Source: Trichoplusia ni (taxonomy: Eukaryota > Arthropoda > Insecta > Lepidoptera > Noctuidae). From it: a stretch of 64,000 nucleotides of DNA. Both the position numbers and the translations under genes were made by a program. Below are positions 55,623 through 64,000 of the stretch, piece after piece. The stretch is from contig NC_039490.1 in NCBI RefSeq assembly GCF_003590095.1, positions 6,651,834 to 6,715,833 on the forward strand, read 5' to 3'. Within the stretch, counting starts at the first letter, position 1; every line of letters starts with the position of its first letter. The notes under the pieces are model-generated. The model worked only from the letters and a program-made list of their open reading frames with translations. It was not told the origin of the DNA and searched no databases.

Positions 55623-56979
55623 ATCTTATGATCGGTCTATTTCTGTTTAGCATTTTTTCAAGTTATGTTCAATGGATATAACCGAAGACTAATCATAATT
55701 ATATATAGAACTAATGCGAACAAGATCTGAATCTCGACTCTTGTTTAACGATCAAAACAAAACTCAGTTATATATGTAAAACCTCAAATATTTAGTTCTA
55801 TACACCAATGTGTCACACTCAAGGGGTCATAAGTGTGATACTGTAACGTTACTACTTGTAGTTAGTGGCATGTTGCAAGTCACTGAACAACACAAAAATG
55901 TGTAAGATAAAATAAAAACTGCACTTCACTCATTAACGCCGTATGCTTTCCTTTTTAAAACTGTAGCGTGAACTAATTAAAACTGTTGTTGAAAGTACTT
56001 ACTCAATGTTGATATTGTTTTGACGTTCAAAAGTGCCATATAGTGGTCTAATTGAAATAAAGAATTTGACTATGACTTTGCTTTACTAAAGAGGTTCGTA
56101 GAAAAGTATTTGCTTTAATTTTTGACAGTTGTTGAGTTATTAGACTATATGTACAAAATTGCTTCAATTTTAGTAGGCTCATATTTAGCAAATTCATAAG
56201 TCTTAAAACATACAATACAGTTATGAGGATACCTGAATTTTAATGTATTTCCCAATAAAATGGTTGTGGGACATTGGACAACACTGTCATTCTGAAATAC
56301 GCTTTTAGCTAAATCTCGTAAGACTGAAAGTGGAATCCAACCTCATCATCGCCTGGAAAAATGCTAAGTAGAGTAAAGAATATCCGAATATTTAGTTAAA
56401 AAATAGAAATAAGGAGGAATTTTTATGTTCCTTTGATACAATCGAACTAAGAATGTTATTGTAATTATAATAATTGCACATAATACTGGAATTCATGTTT
56501 TGTAATATTTCCTTTAGCTTACAATAGAAATAGTTTATAATTATGCAGAAATGTTTAGCTTTATTCCTATTGTTGAGTCTACCTTTACTTTGCGTTAGCA
56601 CCTATTTTTTTTTAAGACGATGCCCGCGCTATGGAATTTAATCGTTTTGTCGACATGCACTAAGGCACCCAATTATTTACTCATTTCATAAAAAATAATC
56701 TTTGATTTAAAATATAAAATAATAGAAGCGATTTTTTGACTCCACTTTTTTGCGACTAAATTCGCATATGCCTCTGTAATCGCAACTTACTTGAATAAAT
56801 GAATTGTATATGCAAAAGTTTTCTTTAAAAGCAGATAAGCCGACAAAAACTATGTTTATACCTCAATCTATCTTAGCTAAGCGGCTCAACGGTTTTAAAA
56901 AGGACGAGGACGCTATAATGGACCTTTTTGAAGTGCTTATATAATTGGCTACTGGATGGCTAGAAAGATTGACTATGTC
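55623..56979. other. Intergenic, AT-rich
   Basis: 56055-56090 ends in GAATTTGACTATGACTTTG, a SINE/LINE-type tail. No gene recognised. Confidence 0.5.
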
Positions 56980-56995
56980 CGGAAAGAGGTCGTAT

Positions 56996-57340
56996 CATTG
57001 GCCTAGCCTTTTCCCAACTATGTTGGGGTCGGCTACCAGTCTAACCGGTTTCAGCTAAGTACCAGTGTTTTACAAGGAGCGACTGCCTATTTGACCTCCT
57101 CAACCCAGTTACCTGGGCGACACGATACCCCTTGGTTAGACTGGTTGTCAGACTTTTCAAGCTTTTGACTACCTGTAACGACGAACGACGAACGACGAAT
57201 AACAGCCGGGATCCACAAATTAAAGTGCCTTCCGAAAAACAGAGGAACTCCTTATGACAAAGATGGTCACCCATCTACGGACCAACCGCGTCAAGCATAG
57301 CTTAACCTGTGATCGTTTCACTTCTGCGGTTATAGCTTAG
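56996..57340 (-). mobile_element. 5S-rRNA-derived SINE, near full length, 16-bp TSD
   Basis: Flanked by CGGAAAGAGGTCGTAT at 56980-56995 and 57341-57356, an exact duplication. On the minus strand it begins CTAAGCTATAACCGCAGAAG, then GATCACAGGTTAAGC, GACGCGGTTGGTCCGTAGAT GGGTGACC (5S-like), then a body with a (CGTCGTT)n-like stretch, CAACCCAG-containing core and GGCTAGGCC end. 345 bases. This copy connects the 5S-like head (also at 9538 and 31632) to the body (also at 11155 and 44205), proving they are one family. Confidence 0.92.
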
Positions 57341-57356
57341 CGGAAAGAGGTCGTAT

Positions 57357-59884
57357 ACTAAATTTAAAACTTTAGGAGATAATAACGACCAGCTTCAAAA
57401 ATAAAAGTCATGTAAGATTCGATTGCCGTGTCAACCAATGTTCCATGAACTTTTAAAATTGCGTATTAGCGTAGGAAAAAGACAAAAGATATCTTTAAAA
57501 GGGCAAGCAAACGTCACGCTCTCAACCGAAGAGGCAGCAGTGGGCGGTAAGTTAAACGTAGCCAGTGAAAGCAACTTTCCATTCTTATAATTGTTTCTTA
57601 AACGCTAATTAATTGCTAATTCATTAGTCCCGGATTGGAGTTAATTTGTTTGTGTAAAGAAGTGATTTTTTGTTTCCTTTTGGTCAATGTTTTTAATTGA
57701 AAAGAAAAGTGGTCACGGCTCGTTTAATTCATTTATTTTGCTGAAGTTGGTCTGTACTTATTGAAGAGTAAGACTGTATGTTTGTTTTTTTCTACATATA
57801 GATATAGATGAACTAACTTTTGCTTTGCTGCTTATTCAAAGCTATGAAAGCGTCGGTGAAAGCTTCGTATATGACTGAATATGATGTATATATACAAAAT
57901 TGCAAAGGTGTGCATACTTTCAAAACCTATAGAATTCACATATCCCAGCAAACATGCAAATTATGCACTTTACGAAGTTTCTTGTCGTAATTGAGTCATT
58001 AAAGCCCTGAAGATTCTTCTGCATGTAAAAAGTGCGTATTATTAAAAACGAGCAAATAATATTGAGGTCAGAATACAACAATACAACATTCAAAAACGCA
58101 AAACTCTCGAAAGCTTTTGATTCTTCGAAGTTTCTTCGCCTTTAGCGAAAGCACAATCCGTTGAGTCCAATCAAATTCTGTCCAGTAATTGTTGAGAAAA
58201 AATTTACATATGGCGCCGCAAGCAGCGGCCTCTTTCATCGGTATAATATGTATGTAAGTATGTGTTAGCGATAAATTGTGAGTTTCCGAGGTAGGGGCTG
58301 CCGGCGGCGAGTCGTGGGCGTCTCTACTTCCCCACTGCTAATAATGGACTGGGCTCAGTTACAGATGCGACAATTCTTGTCTTTTGATATTCTACCTACT
58401 TTCTTTCTGAAAATGTTGGTCATAAGGTCTTTGAAAAGGTTGGTTAAAGGCTAAAGTAATGAATAAAGAATGTTTATTTGCCCGTAGGGGTATAGATTTG
58501 ACTGAGTGCTATGGTACATAAAGAAAACTACATAACAACACACAATTCTATACATTGGGAAATTTTTATACACTCCCGACTAAAGATTTGTCGAACGCTG
58601 TCGAAAAATCATTAATGCGTAGTAGATGTTACAGAACTTTACTGAAACTTGCAATGAGCTATCGAAAACTCATTAAAATGTAGGTTGGACTTGTGACCTC
58701 TTTCGAACTGATAGGTAAGTGTGTTATAATTAATATCGCCCTAACCACCAAGTAGGCACGATAACAAAATGCATTCGTGACTCAACAAAATAAACCTGCA
58801 ACATTGTAAAAAACAATTAAAATGAAAGTAAATAACATAGCTTTTGTTTTAACCCATGTATTTTCCACTAAATTATGCAGGGCACGATAAAAAACACGAT
58901 TTTTCACTTATCAATGAGTATCAATCAGAAAAATAAAGTCACATGTACCCGCCAATTATTGTACACACAATATTGCCATAAAACGCCATAAAATGCCATA
59001 ACTCGACTATTAGAATCGCCCACAGTAGCCATGGGTTATAAACTAAATTGTCAAATACAATCTATATTCAGAAAGGGCAAATTAATTAGTCACACGAATA
59101 AAGGCGAAAGTTTTTGGTGTGTTTAGGTTTAGCAATTTAATTTTAAACTGCGGGACCAATTTGGATGATGTTTTGATTGCAGGTAGCTAACTGCTAAAAG
59201 CTTAAAGCTAATGTTTTTAGAATAACCAGTCAAGTGCTAGTCGTACTCTCAACATTGAGGATTCCTGAGGATAAAAAACAAATTAGGATCGTGACGAACT
59301 AATGAGAGAGAAATAGGGTTCTGTTTTTACATTTTTAACCCAAAAACTAGTATTGTGTTAATATGATCATTACGATATTAATTTTAATAAGCGTTGAATT
59401 TATCATAAACTGTACATAAAAGAAACATAATATTACGCATTTTACTATACCGTAAACATATCTAAATATCACTTGAATAGTCTGATGATATATAATTACA
59501 CCAAAACCATTAAGTGCTACCAAACGAAACATTTGCATCGTTTTAAACGGTTTCGTCGTAGATAAAGTTTTAGCACCATCGTTGAGTTGCCTAACAAAAA
59601 CCCGGGTCATAAAATCTCTTGTGAAATAACAAACTATCAAGACTATAAAATGCAATGTGAGCGTAGGCATAAAACTAATTGCATCTACATAGCTGGTCTT
59701 TGGATGAGGTCAGTAGGGCGCAATATGGCGCAGTAAGGCCTATTGCAGAGTAAACAATTTTAAAGGGATGGGAATATATTTTAATTTTTAGTTATATTAT
59801 AATTATTATAATGAACCTTATGTCGTAGGGTATACGATTCGAAGTTAGGCAAATCTTTTACGAAAAACTAGGATTTTAATCCTT
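57357..59884. other. Intergenic; GC-rich patch
   Basis: A GC-richer block at 58280-58330 (GGTAGGGGCTGCCGGCGGCG) could be regulatory. The 107-codon minus frame at 59347-59670 is hydrophobic but AT-driven and unrecognised. No gene called. Confidence 0.45.
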
Positions 59885-60055
59885 GTGGCGTAGGTGTTTT
59901 AGAAAGTCACATGCACAAAGACACCGAAACTCAGGACAATCATTCGTGGACTCACTCAAACGCTTGTCCGGATCAGATTGAGCCCACAATACTTTGCGCG
60001 CAATTAAATTGGTACCTATGGTAAACTCAAACACTCGGCTATCCGTGCAGTCTGT
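59885..60055 (-). mobile_element. SINE (family A), near full length
   Basis: Minus strand: head GCACGGATAGCCGAGTGTTT, body around GACACCGAAACTCAGGACAA and CACATGCACAAAGACACC. The B box is worn (CAGATTGAGCCCAC). Confidence 0.78.
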
Positions 60056-60272
60056 GTGACTCAGTCACTTTGGGATTACAAGACAAAACTGTCATCAGCT
60101 GATCAAACTTTGTATGAGAGAATTTTTTTTTAAAACCGTTGCTTTTCTGAATTCAGCATCAATTCTCTTATCAAATTCCATTTCGTCGCACAGAAGCGTT
60201 GTTCAAAATAATACCGGGTCCTTTTAAACCCACTGCTGATATAATATTTATGTCTATATTTTAACATCCTAT

Positions 60273-60361
60273 GGACCCGCCCTTACGGGCTCAGTCCATA
60301 CGTTATCGGCATAACGTGTGTGGTATCGCTTCGCCGAGATCTCGATTGTCGGCTACAATCG
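60273..60361. repeat. Cluster of short stem-loops
   Basis: In 89 bases: GGAC (60273) pairs with GTCC (60294) around GCCC-TTAC-GGGC; ACGTTAT-CGGC-ATAACGT (60300-60317); the palindrome CGAGATCTCG (60335-60344); and CGATTGT-CGGCT-ACAATCG (60343-60361). GC-richer than its surroundings. Class unknown: structured RNA, transposon end or unclassified repeat. Confidence 0.6.
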
Positions 60362-61227
60362 GTCGATATTTTAAAAACAGGGGTTGAAAACATTTGGACA
60401 TGTTTTTAGTTGATTATTCATCGTCTCAAAGTATTGCGAAGCGTTTTATAGTATTTTACGGGTGACAGGACCGTACGTTTTACAACAAATGAAAATCTGT
60501 CAAAAATTTTGATTTTAATGAACTTTAGTGTATGCTACAAAATAAAATTAAAAAGTATAATTATTTAACGAACTTCTAGACTTGAAATAGACCAAAAGCG
60601 ATCAGTTATTTAAAATATAATCTATTGATTTTTAAGGTATACTAAGTTTTTACATAGATAACGGTTGAAGATACAATTATTGAAATGTAACAAACCAAAG
60701 GTTTGTAACCTCTGCTCTACAACAATGACCGGTTGGCTGGACTCGCAAACAAATCATTGAAAGTCGATTATTTTGTTACTTCAACGTCCGAGTCATTTGC
60801 ATTCAAATTAAGTTATAAAATATTAGCTTTTTCTATTTAAATTATAGCTTTGAACGAGAAGAAACTAAATAAATGAATGAAGGGAAAAATAACATTCGTT
60901 TGGAATCATTTTTGGAGCTCTTTTTCCTAAGTTCGTTGTTTTTTTAGGGTAAAAAAGGAATAATGTTTCTGAAGCACAGTTGACCGTCCGTCTTTCACCA
61001 GGCGGTTTCTCTTGAACCGTCATACTTAGACAGATAGCACTTTTCACACCAGATTTTCACATCTTGTTGTTATCACAACAAATATTAAAAAGGGGTTAAG
61101 TTATTAATTAAAGCAACTATCGACAGTTATGGGTGACAGATACATTTGTTATTAACAAGTAAGTGGTATGTTAATTTATTTTAAAAGAGCCTATACTTGA
61201 ATATGTTCTAAGTTACCTATGTGTCTA
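60362..61227. other. Intergenic; one dispersed repeat copy
   Basis: 60962-61100 is a plus-strand fragment of the 36230-type repeat (CCGTCCGTCTTTCACCAGGC, CTTGAACCGTCATACTTAGA). No gene recognised. Confidence 0.5.
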
Positions 61228-61374
61228 TACACCGTGATTTTTTAGTCGCCTTACAAAAGCAGCCCAGTTCATGTATCCAATGACTAGAACACGTTCATGA
61301 TAAAATAATAATTTATTCAATACACATAAATATATGTGATTTGAATAAATTAAAAATGCAATTTTTATTCAATA
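61228..61374. mobile_element. MITE fragment, interrupted by Helitron
   Basis: TATACACCGTGATTTTTTAG, then TTACAAAAGCAGCCCAGTTC, CCAATGACTAGAACACG and AATGCAATTTTTATTCA. This is the inverted counterpart of 54600-54729. It stops exactly where the Helitron's CTAG begins at 61375. Confidence 0.82.
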
Positions 61375-63420
61375 CTAGCTGTGCCCGCGACTTCGTTCGC
61401 GTGGAATAGTGACTATGAGCAGCGTTTTTAAAGTTATGAAAAGATCAGGTCGACCGTACTTGCGGACATAGCAAAAGGCGTCTTGCGTTCGCTCGTGCAT
61501 GTAACGTGGACCTCCTACAAAGCTTGAAGGTAAAATAACTAATTGTCCCATATTCTCCACGTTGGTATCCTGCTGCATTGCGTCTCGCAGATGCACGTAA
61601 TCCTCGGCACGTAAACGTGTCTGGTTAGTGCGTATATAAATTAACCTCTCTGTTTCTATTTTTGCGTACATATCTACGATGAATTGACTGAACAATCCTC
61701 GAAATCGTTGTAAATAATTAAAACAATTTCGTCTTATTTGCATTTGATACGAATAAAACTGTAGGGCTGATAACTTTTTATTATAGTTTGTTATTCTAGT
61801 ACTTGGATTAACTTGGTAGAGTCCGAAATTGTACCCATCCTCACCATGAACATATATTAAAGGATATTGCAGGGCATCATAAGCTCTATGTGTTTCATAA
61901 ATACGTTGTAGGCGATCATCATGAGTACGCAGCACGATGTCACGTCGATCATTTTCCTGATCGACTAAGATTACTGCAACTTCGTCTGCTACGGGAGCAT
62001 TGTACCTTCCACGATGTTCTCCGACAGGACGTCTATCTGCCTTAATTATAACTTTGTAATTGTTATTTTGGCCTTGTGGGATGGAATCTATTGCCGCTTT
62101 GAAACTTCTGACATACGGATTTACTTGATGTAACATATTCTGAAGTTGAGATATAAGATTGATGTTCAGTCCAGGAAAGTTATCATGTCGGATATGAGCC
62201 TGTTCATTGTAATTAGAGACGAAATAAATTTGAAGAAATTTTGGCTCATTCTGTGGAAGCAAAGATCCAATAAGGTGATAAACTTGGCCCTGAACCTTAA
62301 AAGTTGGCATGAATGGGCCCTCTGTTATTTGTTTGGCCCCAAAAGACGTCATTTGGAATGCACTGTTGTATGAACGGACATTGTCTAAAAAATGTTTCGA
62401 TTGTGGATGCTCACCACTTAATAAAGCTTTAATAATATCAGAGGGCTCATGAAAATTTTCTATGCGCACTTTGCCACCTGAACAACATATGCCATTTGGC
62501 TCTTTGCGCCATTTTAAAGCATTACAAAACTGACAACATACCACCATATCTCCTATAACGGCAAAGTCCGAATAATTAATTCTGGGCGAATACAAATAAC
62601 CTGAGTTCTCTTTGTTCAGCCATGGAAGGATTTCAATATCCACTTCACTTTCTGGGTTTTCTGTCGAACTCGATACCATTCTATTGAGAGTATGCGCAAG
62701 TCTATCAGCATTTAGCCGTAACTGACGTTGGTCTGCAGTTTCTTCACGTCGTATTTCCCTTACTCGGTCTCTCTCAGCTAATAAATAGTTTTCCTGACTC
62801 TGACGGGATAGCTCATAGTTTTCTCTAGCTGTTTGTAATCTTTGTCGATGTTCATTTTCACTTTCGAGAAGTCTAGAATTATTGTGTCGCTCTCGATCAG
62901 CTGTTAATCGAGATTCACGATCAAAACTACTTTCCAGCTCTCTAGAATGCGAAGTTCGTACTCTTTGAGAGTATAGGCGATTTTCCCTATCAGTGAAAGT
63001 CTCAGATTCACGTGTGAGTGCATGAGCTTCACGATCGGCAGTGAGACGTGTTTCCCGCATTTCCTGTGTCTCCTGAGACCGGGCATTTGCTGTCCGAACT
63101 CTCTGAGAACTAAGGCGAATTTCCCTATCAGTAAAGGTCTCAGACTCACGCGATAGTGCATGAGCTTCACGATCGGCAGTGAGACGTGTTTCCCTCATTT
63201 CCTGTGTCTCCTGAGACCGGGCATTTGCTGTCCGAACTCTCTGAGAACTAAGGCGAATTTCTGTATCTGTGAAACTCTCAGATTCACGTCTGAGTGCATG
63301 AGCTTCACGATCAGCTGTAAGTCTTGCCTCACGATCTTCTTCAGATTCCTGTGATCGAACTAATCTCATCCTTTTAGCATTTCTGCTGCACTGAGAAAGG
63401 TTGGACCTTTTTCGTGGCAT
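61375..63420 (-). mobile_element. Helitron with 681-codon truncated replicase ORF
   Basis: Starts at ATG 63420 and ends at TAG 61375-61377. Residues about 25-260 are charged repeats rich in REARLTADREAHAL and SQRVRTANARSQE (46-residue units). About 300-325 hold a Cys knuckle (CCQFCNALKWRKEPNGICCS). The last third is a helitron-like N domain (YYSYQMQIRR-type FYSYQMQIRRNCFNYLQRF, LVILPSSFVGGPRYM, GRPDLFIT). Autonomous elements continue with TCNP.W and then the HUH Rep and helicase domains; here the frame switches after GRPDLFIT to LKTLLIVTIPRERSRGHS and stops. That tail is the element's 3' end (GAACGAAGTCGCGGGCACAG CTAG), so Rep and helicase were lost by internal deletion. The 5' end is not located. 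Confidence 0.88.
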
Positions 63421-64000
63421 CCTTACAATTAATAGTACCTACTACTTTACACAATATTATTTAGTAAATATGTACTATAGTGGGATTTTTTTTGAAACTT
63501 AAAATGACATTTCCAGTGTGGCAGGTTTTTAATTCCAAATAAATAGTGATGTGTTAGAATCGACTTTATTACAATCAAAAGTTAGTCGAGCTTACATTTT
63601 TTTTTATTAAATATCGAATTGGCTTTATAGAAAAACATTTAATTTACGATAATGAATTCTAAACCGATAATTTTTATTTAACTTCTCTATAAAGATATTT
63701 ATTATTAAGACTGGATTACAATGAGAAGAAAATTAAAAGGGCTCATCTAAATTCTTTCTACTTAAGTTAGTTTAGGCTGATATCATAAACTATAAGAATA
63801 ATTGACCCAAACATCTGATACTGTTTGGGGCCCTCTAGATTCATAAAACGTGGAAGTATATAAAATTCAAACTCAAAATGTAAAAACAAATAGCTTCAAA
63901 AGAATTTTATAACAAAGCTTAAAACAAAAAAAGGGCTTTTTTTTAAATGTTGCGTTACATTTTTGCGATGATCGTTATTATTAAACTTTATTGTTTTTCA
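63421..64000. other. AT-rich sequence, probable Helitron 5' region
   Basis: No further coding. The missing MITE half expected beyond the Helitron's 5' end is not seen, so the element probably extends toward or past the window edge. Confidence 0.45.

Noticed and set aside
59347..59670. 107-codon hydrophobic minus-strand frame
   Set aside because: Looks membrane-like only because AT-rich codons are hydrophobic; no receptor motif, no splice-supported neighbours.
1..64000. CRISPR arrays, bacterial operons or phage genes
   Set aside because: No direct-repeat arrays with spacers; gene structure, splice sites and repeats are plainly those of an insect.

Overview
This window is animal genomic DNA, almost certainly from a lepidopteran insect (moth or butterfly). 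The background is AT-rich, genes have short exons in repeat-filled introns, and the dispersed repeats are of lepidopteran type: Helitrons ending in CTAG, tRNA-headed and 5S-headed SINEs, and 5'-truncated LINE tails. The species cannot be named from sequence alone.

Layout. (1) 1-1591 is noncoding, with GC-richer stretches that may be a promoter and 5' UTR. (2) 1592-2128 is a GC-rich open exon I do not recognise. It encodes 179 residues with one PPxY motif and three YxN[I/L] motifs, and ends at a possible splice donor. (3) 3730-15959 (+) is the main gene: 17 coding exons, all phase-consistent, for the last 1075 residues of Kibra (WWC family), the Hippo-pathway scaffold. It has coiled coils, Ser/Pro linkers, a C2 domain, an acidic linker, an aPKC-binding-like region and a conserved C-terminal FFTR block. 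The two N-terminal WW domains are not visible and presumably lie left of base 1. A phase-compatible alternative last exon (12444-12507) would give a shorter protein. (4) 15960 to about 18120 is the probable 3' UTR. (5) 18.1-64 kb has no recognisable host protein-coding gene. It holds one intact-looking 5S rRNA gene (minus strand, 26351-26469), many SINEs (three tRNA-like families and one 5S-derived family), LINE 3' ends, MITEs, several non-autonomous Helitrons and a few GC-rich islands that could be promoters or noncoding first exons. (6) 61375-63420 (minus) is a 681-codon Helitron reading frame that keeps the N-terminal repeats, zinc knuckle and helitron-like N domain but has lost Rep/helicase. 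It runs straight into the element's 3' terminus.

The points most worth testing are: the PPxY/YxN exon in frame with Kibra's coiled-coil exon, which would predict a WW-less isoform; the alternative stop exon; the very GC-rich, Ala/Arg-rich rewriting of the C2 core; the co-occurrence of a 5S gene with copies of a 5S-derived SINE; and the Helitron whose stop codon is part of its terminal CTAG. All calls come from reading the sequence by eye; no database search was run.
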